A stretch of DNA of 64,000 nt from Marihabitans asiaticum (GTDB lineage: Bacteria > Actinomycetota > Actinomycetes > Actinomycetales > Dermatophilaceae), in NCBI RefSeq assembly GCF_007828725.1, contig NZ_VIUW01000001.1, forward strand, positions 310,001-374,000, written 5' to 3'. The notes under the pieces are model-generated. The model ran no database searches and was not told the DNA's origin. It saw only the letters and a list, made by a program, of their open reading frames with translations. The stretch's first letter is position 1. Each line of letters opens with the position of its first letter. The position numbers and the translations under genes were made by a program. Shown here piece after piece: positions 52,370 to 61,487 of this stretch.

Positions 52370-52914
52370 CCACCGCTCAGACCGAGAACCACGCAGCCCA
52401 CGAGAAGATCGCCGACGTCGCCTCGCTGCGCGCCCGGCAGAAGCCGCTCAAAGAGCGCTACTCCGAGGACGCGGCGGCGGCCGTCGTCACCTCGCGCGCC
52501 AGTGCTCGGGTCCTCGGCGACGACATCGCCGCCGAGCTCGACACCGACGCGGGGACGGTCGTAGCCGGCCTCCACCCCGCCACAGGTGGTGACGGCACAC
52601 AGGCCTGCTCGGGCGACATCGTGCTGCAGGCGCTCGTCGCCTGCGCCGCCGTCACCCTGAAGTCCGTGGCGACGGCGATGCGGGTCCCCCTTCGGTCGGC
52701 GACGCTCACCGCCACCGGCGAGTGGGACGCCCGCGGCACCCTCGGGGTCGCCAAGGACGTCCCCGTCGGCTTCACCTCGGTCTCCGTCGTCGCCGATCTC
52801 GACACCGACGCCGACGACGCGACGGTCGACCGGCTGCTCGAGCTGACCGAGCGCTACTGCGTCGTCGCCCAGACTCTGCGGAACCCGCCGGAGGTGAGCG
52901 TCGAGCGGGCCTGA
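52366..52914 (+). CDS. OsmC family protein
   Basis: 182 residues, start ATG 52366 overlapping sfnG (ATGA). OsmC fold with TQACSGDIVLQALVACAAVTLKSVA carrying the conserved cysteine, and a second region VDRLLELTERYCVVAQTLRNPP with the second cysteine. OsmC/Ohr proteins reduce organic peroxides. Here, behind a sulfone monooxygenase, it may detoxify by-products or act on sulfur compounds. Confidence 0.85.
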   Translation: MTTAQTENHAAHEKIADVASLRARQKPLKERYSEDAAAAVVTSRASARVLGDDIAAELDTDAGTVVAGLHPATGGDGTQACSGDIVLQALVACAAVTLKSVATAMRVPLRSATLTATGEWDARGTLGVAKDVPVGFTSVSVVADLDTDADDATVDRLLELTERYCVVAQTLRNPPEVSVERA

Positions 52915-52923
52915 CCAGGCGAA

Positions 52924-52942
52924 GGGGTGAGCTGCTCACCCC
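52924..52942 (+). terminator. Small hairpin after the OsmC gene
   Basis: GGGGTGAG and CTCACCCC with a 3-base loop, beginning ten bases after the OsmC stop and attached to a CGAAGGGG octamer. Confidence 0.6.
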
Positions 52943-52969
52943 AACGCTTGGTTACCTCGGGCGAGACGA

Positions 52970-53010
52970 CGAAGCGGCTCGGTTCCAGCAAGGGGAACCG
53001 AGCCGCTTCG
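52970..53010 (+). terminator. Strong bidirectional hairpin between convergent genes
   Basis: A perfect 17-bp stem (52970-52986 and 52994-53010, core AAGCGGCTCGGTTCC) with a 7-base loop lies between the OsmC gene and the oppositely directed channel gene. No long T-run, as usual in GC-rich actinobacteria. Confidence 0.85.
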
Positions 53011-53026
53011 CGGCGGGGTGAGTTGC

Positions 53027-54328
53027 TCAGACGCCGGTGACGTCCTCGCGGTTCGCGGGGGTGGTGGGCTGGTCGGCCTTCTCCTCCAGCTTGTTCAGCG
53101 TCCGCGCGGCCGCGTCCTTGCCGCCGAGGGCCGAAGGCGAGCGCCGCGGCGGCGGCACCGCCGGCGACGAGGGCGCCGAAGGCGAGGTTGAATGATCGAG
53201 TCGGCGAGCCCCATGTACTTCAGGCCCATGGCCGTGAAGAGGATGATCGTCGCCCACTTGATGACCTGGCCGGCGTTGCCGGTCACGGTCTTCGCGAGCA
53301 GCTGAGCGATGTAGAAGCCGGCCGCGATGATCGCCCCGCCGAAGAGCACCTTGCCGCCGAGCTCGAGGACCTCGGAGAGGAAGTTGGTGATCTGCGGGAA
53401 GCCGAGCATCTGCGCGGCCCTCACCGCGAAGAAGAGGACGATCGCGACCTGAACGACCTTGGAGATGGTCGGCACGGCGCTCCGGCCCTCGGGCAGGATG
53501 TCGGCGTCCCGCAGGGCGTTGTCGATGCCCAGGCCGGAGATCACCTGACCGAGCAGATCGCCGGCGAAGCGGGCGATGACCACGCCGATGCCGAGGATGA
53601 TGGCGGCGGCCAGGATGTTGGGGATCGCGTTGAAGATGCCGGTGAGCATCTGCTCGGCCGGGTGGGAGATCGAGGAGATCCCGACGATCTGCAGCGCGGC
53701 GATCGAGACTACGATGAGGATCAGCGCGTAGACGATCGTGGCGATGGTCGATCCGATCTTGTTGCCCGTGCTCGACTGCGAGACGGTGCTCGACTGCACG
53801 CCGGTGGCGGTGCTGCCGGTCTCGGTGCGGGCCGCGGCGTGGCTGTCGGACCGGTCGAGGTCCGTGGCGTCACCGACGGTGCCGCCGGCCTTGGCGATCC
53901 ACTTGTCGAAGTTGACCGTGCTCAGGCTGGTCTCGATGAGCTGCCGCGCGATGCGCGCGATGAGCAGGCCGATGAAGAAGACGAAGGCCGCGCCGATGAT
54001 GTTCGGGATGTACGACAGCAGGGTGTCGAGCATCGAGGTGATCGGCGCCAACGCCTGGTTGAGGTTGAAGACGTTGAGGATCGCGACGAGGCCGAGCAGC
54101 CACACCACGAGGGATGCGATGGTCCCGAGCGACTCCCCGAGCGACTTGCCGTCGCTGCCGAGGCGCTGCATGGCGGGGACCTTCTGCACGAGCTTGGCGA
54201 AGGCGGTCTTGACCAGCTTCGCCAGGGCCCACGTCACCAGCAAGATGAGGAGTGCGATCCCCCGCCTTGACGGCCATGTCGGCCCGATTGATGTCCTGGA
54301 ACGAGTCCACGGTGGTTGTTCCTCCCAT
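53027..54328 (-). pseudogene. Frameshifted membrane protein of the mechanosensitive-channel TM-helix family
   Basis: The product would be about 430 residues, with repeated hydrophobic units (LVVWLLGLVAILNVF, IPNIIGAAFVFFIGLLIARI, AIPNILAAAIILGIGVVIARF) typical of proteins with the conserved MscS-associated TM helix. Three single-base insertions break it: in a G-run near 54267 (ADMAVKAG joins IALLILLVTW), near 53188 (ATTCAACC for ATCAACC; LADSII joins NLAFGALV) and near 53130 (GGCCCTC for GGCCTC; joins LGGKDAAARTLNKL). Removing all three gives one coherent protein. Either decay or three sequencing errors. Confidence 0.8.
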
Positions 54329-54458
54329 GAGGTGTCAGGTGAACAGCCCCTGCCCAGATGTCACGGGCCCCCACGTCACTGCGTTGTCAGGGGTTTCCCA
54401 GGCAAGCACTGCCTCCACCGTGGGCGAGATGGACCTGCGCGATCAACCTCTGTCAAAG

Positions 54459-55955
54459 GGGCTCTTCATACCTGCGGTGGGGGCGGGGCGACACGCCGGT
54501 GCTCGGTGATGCTGTGAGGTGAGGGTCGAGGTCCTCAGGATCGGAAGCGACCAAGCTGACCGATCTACTGAGGACCTCGGCTGTGTCTGACCTACGAGGT
54601 GTGGGTGTACCCGCGCCTGTTCGACTCACCGCTACTGCGACAACTGCGATCTGCTCGTGGGCATGGAGGGCTACCACGTGCTGGAGGTGGCCGAACGCAG
54701 GAGGCATCTGGTGGTGACGATCGAATCGCCGCCGGGGCCGCTGGGTGTCCCTCCTGCGGGGTCGTCGCAGAGAGCCACGGCCGGCGGGTCCACACGATGA
54801 TCGCCGCGCCGTGCTTCGGTCGCCCGGTGCTGCTGCGGTGGCGCAAACGCACCGGGACCTGCCACGAACCAGACTGCGCCAGGCGCACGTTCACCGAGCA
54901 GGACGCACACGTCGCCGCGCCGCGGGCGCTACTGTCGACGCGGGCGTGCTGGTGGGCGATCGGGCAGATGCGCCGGGAGAACGCCGCCGTGCAGGGGCTG
55001 GCCAGACAGCTGGGTACGACCTGGCGCACCGTGTGGTCGGCGATCAAGCCGCTGCTGGAGGCGATGGCCGCCGACCCGACCCGGTTCGAGGGCGTGACCG
55101 ACCTGGGGGTCGACGAGCACATCTGGCACCACGTCAGCACCAAGTCGCCCGAGGACGGCGGGCGCGGGCCGAAGGAGTTGACCGGGATGGTCGACCTGAC
55201 CCGCAACGAGCGCGGGAAGGTCACCGCGCGGTTGCTGGACCTCGTCCCGGGTCGCTCCGGGCAGGTCTACCGTGACTGGCTCGACGAACGCGGACAGGGC
55301 TTCCGCGCCGGTGTCGCAGTGGCGACCCTCGATCCGTTCCATGGATACAAGAACGCCATCGATGACCAGCTCGAGGACGCCGTCGCCGTCTTGGATGCCT
55401 TCCACGTGGTCAAGCTCGGCGCCCAGGCCGTCGACGACGTGCGCCGCCGCGTCCAGCAGGAGACCCGCGGTCACCGCGGCCGCAAGGGCGACCCGCTGTA
55501 TGGCATCTGCACCATCCTACGAACCGGACGAGAGAACCTCACCGACCGACAACGCGACCGACTCGAACGAGCGATCCATGCCGATGAACGCCACGACGAG
55601 GTCGACATCGCGTGGCAGTGTGCTCAGCAGCTGCGCTCGGCCTACCAGGCGGACAACCCCGCCGAGGGACGACGGATCGCCGAGCGCGTCCTGGCCTCGC
55701 TGCCGTCCTGCCCGATCCCCGAGATCAAGCGCCTGGGCACGACCCTGAAACGGTGGGGCGCAGCGTTCCTGGCCTACTTCGACACCGGCCGAGCGAACAA
55801 TGGCGGTACTGAGGCCGTCAACGGTCTCATCGAGCTCCAACGCCGCATCGCCCGCGGGTTCCGCAACCGCGAGAACTACCGACTACGCATGCTCCTGATC
55901 GGCGGCGGACCCACCCACCCCGAGCACCTACCCCCACCGCAGGTATGAAGAGCCC
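54459..55955 (+). mobile_element. ISL3-family insertion sequence
   Basis: 25-bp perfect terminal inverted repeats: GGGCTCTTCATACCTGCGGTGGGGG at the left (54459-54483) and its complement at the right (55931-55955). Length 1497 bp. No 8-bp target repeat is seen (TGTCAAAG left, GGTTGGTC right), and the right flank is the C-terminal part of another transposase, so a deletion or recombination followed insertion. Confidence 0.9.
54622..55948 (+). pseudogene. ISL3-family transposase, frameshifted in the N-terminal zinc domain
   Basis: Main frame from ~54749 to 55948: zinc-binding CPSCG, HEPDCARRTF, helix-turn-helix ENAAVQGLARQLGTTWRTV, DDE core VDEHIW...ATLDPFHGYKNA...NGGTEAVN. The beginning lies in other frames: LFDSP near 54620, then YCDNCDLLVGMEGYHVLEVAE in the next frame, returning after GPLG at ~54748 by one missing base. 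Two small indels therefore separate a normal ISL3 N-terminus (zinc ribbon) from the rest. Probably inactive unless these are sequence errors. Confidence 0.8.
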
Positions 55956-55956
55956 G

Positions 55957-56332
55957 GTTGGTCGGCCTGAAGGGGTACGTCACCAACATCCCGGCCGACG
56001 TGATGCCCGCGGGTGAGGTCATCGCCAGCTACCACGACTTGTGGCAGGTCGAAGCGTCTTTCCGGATGAGCAAGAGTGACCTGCGCGCCAGGCCGATGTT
56101 CCACCACACCCGCGAGGCGATCGAAGCGCACCTGACCGTCGTGTTTGCCGCCCTCGCGATCGGCCGCTACCTGCAGGACGTGACCGGGATGAGCATCAAG
56201 AAGATCGTCCAGGCACTGCGCCCGATCCAGCAGATCCGCGTGCGTATCGCCGGCCACGAGCACCACGCCGGTGATCCCCTGACCCCTGCAGCGCGATCGA
56301 TCCTCGAAGCCCTCGACCTCACCCCTCAGTGA
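55957..56332 (+). pseudogene. C-terminal fragment of an IS4/IS1634-type transposase
   Basis: About 124 residues (VGLKGYVTNIPADVMPAGEV, DLWQVEASFRMSKSDLRARP) form the end of a DDE transposase with the catalytic glutamate region YHDLWQVEASFR. The N-terminal two thirds are missing; the fragment begins at the right edge of the ISL3 element. Confidence 0.8.
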
Positions 56333-56351
56333 CACACCCCGATGGCACGAG

Positions 56352-56880
56352 TCAGGCTGAACCATCCGCGGTGTTGAACGCCGCGAACAGGCTGGTGGTG
56401 CCGTGGCGGACGTAGTCGGGGGTGCGCTTCTCAGGCATCCCGGGCATCATCGGCAATGCCGGCTGGGAGCGGGCCAGCGCCTGCACCTCGCTCTTCTCGT
56501 CCACGCACAGCACCACCGAGGCCTCGGGTGGGTTGATGTAGAGCCCGACGACGTCGTAGACCTTCTCGATGAACAGCGGGTCGGTGGAGAGCTTGAACCC
56601 GTCCTCGCGGTGAGGCTTGACCCGAACGTCTTCCAGATCCGCCCGATCGTGGACTTGCTCAGCCCGGACCGCTCGGCCATCTTCGAGCGGGTCCAGTGCG
56701 TGGCATTCTCCAGCGTGGACTCCAGCGTGGTGACCACGACGTCCTCGACCTGATCGACGGTGATCGTGGCCGGACGGCCCGGGCGCGGGTCATCGGCCAG
56801 CCCGTCCAGGCGCGCCTCGGCGAACCGCGAGCGCCACTTACCCACCGTCGGCGCCGACACCTGCTCCTGGGTGGCGACAT
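56352..56880 (-). pseudogene. IS630-family transposase, C-terminal fragment
   Basis: Read on the minus strand: VSAPTVGKWRSRFAEARLDG, DDPRPGRPATITVDQVEDVV, RSKMAERSGLSKSTIGRIW, then after a one-base frameshift near 56622 YINPPEASVVLCVDEKSEVQ with the DDE aspartate. The sequence ends early at FNTADGSA. Its N-terminal part is found at 58201-58355 on the other side of the IS3 element. Confidence 0.8.
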
Positions 56881-56941
56881 GGGACTGCTGCACCGATAGG
56901 TGACAACCGATCTGTGGTGCCGAGAGGTGCCGCGGGAGAGG

Positions 56942-57244
56942 ATGTGCACCGTGCCCAAGCCCTACCCCCAGGAGTTCCGCGATGACGTCGTACGGGTCGC
57001 CCGTCAGCGTGAGGACGGCGTCACGCTGAAGCAGGTCGCCAAGGACTTCGGGATCTCCGAGTCGTGTCTGACGAACTGGATGAGCCAAGCCGACCGCGAC
57101 GCCGGGGTCCGCTCCGGCCCGGGCCGTGAGGAACTCGCCGAGCTAGGCGAGGCCAAACGTCGGATCCGCACCTTGGAGCAGGAGAACGAGGTGCTGCGCC
57201 GCGCGGCGGCCTACCTCTCCCAGGCGAACATCGGCCCAAAATGA
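56942..57244 (+). CDS. IS3 transposase OrfA (helix-turn-helix)
   Basis: 100-residue protein with a helix-turn-helix (TLKQVAKDFGISESCLTNWM) followed by a leucine-zipper-like helix (RRIRTLEQENEVLRRAAAYL), normal for IS3 OrfA, which binds the IS ends. The stop overlaps the start of OrfB in AAAATGATG (57238-57246), where IS3 elements use coupling or -1 frameshifting to make OrfAB. Confidence 0.9.
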   Translation: MCTVPKPYPQEFRDDVVRVARQREDGVTLKQVAKDFGISESCLTNWMSQADRDAGVRSGPGREELAELGEAKRRIRTLEQENEVLRRAAAYLSQANIGPK

Positions 57245-58140
57245 TGTTCCCCCGCAAGCGGGAGGTGCCCCCACCGCTCGTCCGCGAGTTGGCCGTCGAC
57301 GGGATCCCCGTGACGGTGACGTGCCGGGTGCTCAAGATCGCGCGGGCCCCGTACTACCGATGGCTACAGGAGCCGGTCACCGACGCCGACCGTGCCGCGG
57401 CGTACCGGGCCAACGCTCTGTTCGACGCTCACCGGAACGACCCGCAGTTCGGCTACCGACTCCTGGTCGACGAGGCCGGTGATGCCGGTGAGCCGATGGC
57501 GGGGCGCACCGCGTGGCGGATCTGCTCACAGAACCGCTGGTGGAGCGCCTTCGGCAAGCCCAAGCGTGGGAAGGGCAAGAAGCCCGGCCCACCGGCCCAC
57601 GACGACCGGTGCGCCGTGACCGACGAGCACGGCGTGACCCGACACCTCTTCACCGCCGACGCCCCAAACCGGCTGTGGCTGGCCGACATCACCGAACACC
57701 GCACCGGCGAGGGCAAGCTGTACCTGTGTGCGGTCAAGGACGCCTTCTCCAACCGCATCGTCGGGTACTCCATCGATTCGCGGATGCAGTCCCGCCTGGC
57801 CGTGACCGCCCTCGAGAACGCGCTCGCCCGCCGCGGTGACGTCGCCGGCTGCATCCTGCACACCGACAGAGGGTCCCAATTTCGCAGCAGGAAGCACGTC
57901 CGCGCGCTGCACCGGCACGACATGGTCGGCTCGATGGGCCGGGTCGGCGCCTGCGGCGACAACGCCGCCATGGAGAGCTTCTTCTCCCTGCTACAGAAGA
58001 ACGTCCTGGACCGGCGTTCCTGGGCCACCCGTGACGAGCTGCGGATTGCGATCGTCACCTGGATCGAACGGACCTACCACCGACGCCGACGGCAGGACGC
58101 CCTCGGCCGATTGACCCCATCGAGTACAAGACGATCATGA
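57241..58140 (+). CDS. IS3 transposase OrfB (DDE), with late frameshift
   Basis: 299 residues with HTH_21-like N-terminus and rve core: WLADITEH carries the first aspartate, HTDRGSQFRS the second, and DNAAMESFFSLLQ the glutamate. The last codons, LGRLTPSSTRRS, are out of frame: adding one base at ACCCCATCGAG (about 58118) gives TPIEYKTIMTTPATQAA and a stop at 58166. The catalytic core is unaffected. Confidence 0.88.
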   Translation: MMFPRKREVPPPLVRELAVDGIPVTVTCRVLKIARAPYYRWLQEPVTDADRAAAYRANALFDAHRNDPQFGYRLLVDEAGDAGEPMAGRTAWRICSQNRWWSAFGKPKRGKGKKPGPPAHDDRCAVTDEHGVTRHLFTADAPNRLWLADITEHRTGEGKLYLCAVKDAFSNRIVGYSIDSRMQSRLAVTALENALARRGDVAGCILHTDRGSQFRSRKHVRALHRHDMVGSMGRVGACGDNAAMESFFSLLQKNVLDRRSWATRDELRIAIVTWIERTYHRRRRQDALGRLTPSSTRRS

Positions 58141-58200
58141 CCACACCGGCCACTCAGGCCGCCTGACCCAACCTGTCACCTATCGGTGCAGCAGTCCCCA

Positions 58201-58355
58201 TCCCTGTTGGACATGCATGTGGCGCAGGCCAATACGATCCGTGAGCGCAACGCCAGTGCCTGCGAGGACTTCCGTCGCCGCGCCCAACGCTACAACAGCT
58301 CACACTCTTCAGCGGTCAACTCCAGCAAGGCTTTCGGGCGTCCGGTGCGTGCCAT
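58201..58355 (-). pseudogene. IS630-family transposase, N-terminal fragment
   Basis: From ATG 58355: ARTGRPKALLELTAEECELL, then a TAG stop (58290-58292), then RWARRRKSSQALALRSRIVL and ACATCMSNRD up to the IS3 boundary. Joined to 56352-56880 it rebuilds one IS630-type transposase. The remaining bases 58356-58650 hold only the probable IS630 end (AT-rich TATAAGTTATAGCACG) and no gene that I can recognise. Confidence 0.75.
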
Positions 58356-58650
58356 GCCTCATTCTATAAGTTATAGCACGAATTTACGGCGCGACACACT
58401 AGCTTCCGCTCTCCATCGGCCATCGGCCATCGGCGATCAGCAGACCTTAGTCATGCGTGATCAGCTCGGCCACTGTGGACCCAAATTGCCTCACCGAGCC
58501 GATCGGCTTCCTGACCATCGGCGAGATGGAACGGGTTGACGACGCCTCGGTAGCGGTCCTTGGCCTATAGCTGACCGTCGTGTGATGAGGCGTGCTCCGA
58601 CGCGAACCAGTGACGCGGAAAAGGTCGCGCACGCGTTGTCGCCCAGGCTG

Positions 58651-60078
58651 TCATGGCCGTACATAGAGAGTTTTGACTTGGGTAAAGAAGTCCTTTGCCG
58701 AAGTGCCCTGTTCGCGGGCGCCGTAACTTGAGCGCTTGCGTCCGCCGAAGGACATATGCGGGTCGACCCCGGCGGTGGGCACGTTGACCATCACCATGCC
58801 GGCGTCGGATCGTCGCTGGAAGTCCTCGGCGAGGGCGAGTGAGCGGGTGCAGATCCCGGCGGAGAGACCGAAGGGTGTGTCGTTGGCAATGGCAAGTGCT
58901 TCGTCGTACGACCCGGCAGGGAGGATGGATGCGACCGGGCCGAAGATCTCTTCCCTGCTCGTGACATGGGAGTTGGGCATGTTGGTGATGAGCGCTGGGC
59001 TGAGGTAGAAGCCATCGGTGTCTCCATCGAGCAGGTCGCCACCGTAGAGGGAACTTGAGGGGACCATGCCGAGGTAGTCGAGGATGGTCTGCAACTGGCG
59101 GGCATCCACTACTGGCCCTATGTGGCTCCCCGGCGCGCGAGCGTCGCCCACGACGAGGGCCGACATCTCAGCGCGTAACCGCTTGAAGAAGTCATCGTGG
59201 ATGCGTTCGTCGACAATGATCCGGCTAGAGGCGGTACAGCGTTGGCCTGTGGAATAAAATGCACCCTGAATCGCGCAGTCAACGGCGATCTCGAGATCGG
59301 CGTCCGCGGCCACGACGAGAGGATTCTTTCCGCCCATCTCCAGCTGCACAGGCATAAGTCGCTCGGCCCCGATCGCGGCAAGTTGCTCACCGACCCGCTC
59401 CGAGCCAGTAAAACTGATCGCGTCGATGAGTGGATGGCGGGCCAGTGCGTCACCGAGAACCGAACCCTGGCCCATAACTAGGTTGAATACCCCCGGTGGC
59501 AGATTCGCCTGGTGAATGATGTCTGCCAAGGCGCTCACGCTGGCGGGGGTGAGTTCAGCAGGTTTGAGCACGACCGTGTTGCCGTAGGCCAGTGCCGGTG
59601 CGACCTTCCAGGCCGGGATCGCGATCGGGAAGTTCCACGGTGTGATGATACCGATAGTTCCAACTGACTCGCGGATGCTGCCAGTGCGGACGCCGTCCCG
59701 GGTGGAGTCGATCCGCTCGCCGGACATTCGCAGCGCCTCGCCGCTGAAGAACCGGAAGATGTGACCTGCCCGGGTCACCTCACCGATCGCTTCAGGCAGG
59801 GTTTTGCCTTCTTCCTGAGCCAGCAAGTCACCGAGCCGCTGCGCGTTGTCGAGGATTCCGGCCGCAATGCGTTCGAGGAGATCGGCGCGCACCTGGGGGG
59901 AAGTTGCTGACCAGCCCGGTTGCGCGGATCGCGCGGCTTCGACCGCGTCGTCAACGACAGCGGCGCTGCTGCGCGGGAAGAGGCCGATGACATCGGTAGT
60001 GTCAGACGGGTTAATGTTCTCTTGGTATTCATCACCAGGGACTCGTTGTCCGTTGATGTAATTGTGGAACGAGGGCAT
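58651..60078 (-). CDS. NAD(P)-dependent aldehyde dehydrogenase
   Basis: 475-residue ALDH. Motifs: GIITPWNFPIAIPAWKVAPAL with the nucleotide-binding PWNFP, FTGSERVG, LEMGGKNPLVV with the general-base Glu, and GQRCTASSRIIV with catalytic Cys. EEIFGPVA follows. Resembles semialdehyde dehydrogenases (alpha-ketoglutaric or succinic semialdehyde type). AAGGAGAG sits ideally before ATG 60078. It is downstream of the MocR gene on the same strand, probably regulated by it. Confidence 0.92.
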   Translation of the reverse strand: MPSFHNYINGQRVPGDEYQENINPSDTTDVIGLFPRSSAAVVDDAVEAARSAQPGWSATSPQVRADLLERIAAGILDNAQRLGDLLAQEEGKTLPEAIGEVTRAGHIFRFFSGEALRMSGERIDSTRDGVRTGSIRESVGTIGIITPWNFPIAIPAWKVAPALAYGNTVVLKPAELTPASVSALADIIHQANLPPGVFNLVMGQGSVLGDALARHPLIDAISFTGSERVGEQLAAIGAERLMPVQLEMGGKNPLVVAADADLEIAVDCAIQGAFYSTGQRCTASSRIIVDERIHDDFFKRLRAEMSALVVGDARAPGSHIGPVVDARQLQTILDYLGMVPSSSLYGGDLLDGDTDGFYLSPALITNMPNSHVTSREEIFGPVASILPAGSYDEALAIANDTPFGLSAGICTRSLALAEDFQRRSDAGMVMVNVPTAGVDPHMSFGGRKRSSYGAREQGTSAKDFFTQVKTLYVRP

Positions 60079-60138
60079 CGGTACTCTCCTTGAACTAGGA
60101 ACGATTGCGGCTGATCATGGACGACGCGGGTGTAGCTG

Positions 60139-61461
60139 CTAGGGCGCGAGAGACGACGATCGGCGTCCTCTCAAGGCCAGAGCGATGCTGGTCGCCAGAT
60201 CGGGGGCGCGCTGCTGTGGCAGTTGGGCGGTGCAGACACGGATGAACGGCGGCGACCTGAGCCGGAAGTCGGCACCGCCCCGCACCGCCCAGCCCGAGAT
60301 CAGAAGGTCGGAGACGACGGTGGTCTCATCAGGCACCGGGATCGCCACATTGAGGCCAGATCGGCCGTGTGCCGCTATGTGATGCTGGTCTAGCGCAGCG
60401 AGGAGAGCCTTCCGTCGTGCCGAATATTCTTCTTCGGCACGACGAACGCCGTTGAGAGTGGTCGAATCCGTCAACAGCCTAGCTGCGAGTCGCTGCGTGA
60501 AGTGGCTAACCCACCCTGGGCCAAGCAACTGTCGACGCTGCACGTCGTCGGCCGTGACCGGATCGCTCATCATCGCAGCGAGCCGCAGATCCGGCCCGAG
60601 CGTCTTGTTTAGTGAGCGGATCACCGCGAAGCGGTCACGACCGGCAGTCAATGTCGTCGCGGGGGCATCTGAGATCAGTGCGGCGTGGTCGTCTTCGACC
60701 ACTATGACGTCGGGGTGCCGACTTAGCAGGTCGGAGAGCAGCGCTGTGCGCTCAGCGCTCATCGCGCTGCCGTAGGGGTTCTGCCCTCGGGGAGTGAGTA
60801 GCACGAGGGCGACCTGACCGGTGGACAGCGCGTCCGCCAGCGCCTCTGGGATCAGACCGTAGTCGTCCACCGGTACCCCGACGAGATTAAAGCGGTGCAG
60901 ATTGAGGAGGTTGAGGGCCATGCCCCAACTTGGATCCTCGACAACGACGTTTGCTCCCGGCCGCACGCAGCTGAGCAACAGCCGCTCCAATGCATCCAGC
61001 GCCCCGTTGGTGATCGTCAGCTCTCCGTGGATGCCGTCGCGGGTGAATCCGTCGGTCAGCGCGGCACCGAGCTCGCCATCGACGTGCGGCTGGTCATAGA
61101 GCGTCGGGCGGAAGAGTCCGGCGCTGAGCAGCCAGTTGACGTCGGGAAGCAACTTGGGATCCGGGCCCGTCACCGCGAGGTTCACCGCGCCGGCGGGGAT
61201 TCGCATCTCGAAGGCGCGATGCTGCACCGGCCTGTTGGAGATGCGTGCCCGCTTACCGTGACTGGTGAAAATGACGCCCCGCTCGCGCAAAATTCGGAAG
61301 GCGAGCCCGACGGTACCTGGGCTGAGCCCGGAGAGCCGCGCGATTTCTCGGATCGACGGCAACGGCGATCCCTCGCCGAGCTCCCCGCGGCGCACCGCCA
61401 GCACGATGGTCTCGACAACCTCTTGTGAAGAGGATACGCTGGCCCACTCAATGTTCAGCAC
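60139..61461 (-). CDS. MocR/PdxR-type GntR-aminotransferase transcriptional regulator
   Basis: 440 residues from GTG 61461 (a TTG at 61488 would extend it into the divergent start). N-terminal winged helix (SSSQEVVETIVLAVRRGEL, PLPSIREIARLSGLSPGTV); from residue ~90 a fold-type I aminotransferase domain with VVEDPSWG, VVEDDHAAL and the PLP-lysine in SLNKTLGPDLR. MocR proteins sense amino compounds or PLP. It should control the divergent PaiB-like/amidohydrolase genes and perhaps the ALDH. Confidence 0.88.
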   Translation of the reverse strand: MLNIEWASVSSSQEVVETIVLAVRRGELGEGSPLPSIREIARLSGLSPGTVGLAFRILRERGVIFTSHGKRARISNRPVQHRAFEMRIPAGAVNLAVTGPDPKLLPDVNWLLSAGLFRPTLYDQPHVDGELGAALTDGFTRDGIHGELTITNGALDALERLLLSCVRPGANVVVEDPSWGMALNLLNLHRFNLVGVPVDDYGLIPEALADALSTGQVALVLLTPRGQNPYGSAMSAERTALLSDLLSRHPDVIVVEDDHAALISDAPATTLTAGRDRFAVIRSLNKTLGPDLRLAAMMSDPVTADDVQRRQLLGPGWVSHFTQRLAARLLTDSTTLNGVRRAEEEYSARRKALLAALDQHHIAAHGRSGLNVAIPVPDETTVVSDLLISGWAVRGGADFRLRSPPFIRVCTAQLPQQRAPDLATSIALALRGRRSSSLAP

Positions 61462-61487
61462 ACCTACAAACTGTACTGGGGCAGTCA

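Larger units (their letters stand above)
56880..58200 (+). mobile_element. IS3-family insertion sequence inside an IS630 relic
   Basis: Terminal repeats GGGACTGCTGCACCGATAGGTGACA (56881-56905) and its complement (58174-58198) are perfect over 25 bp. Two overlapping ORFs (OrfA/OrfB) fill the element. The IS630-like transposase is cut by it: its two halves lie outside both ends in the same orientation. Confidence 0.9.
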
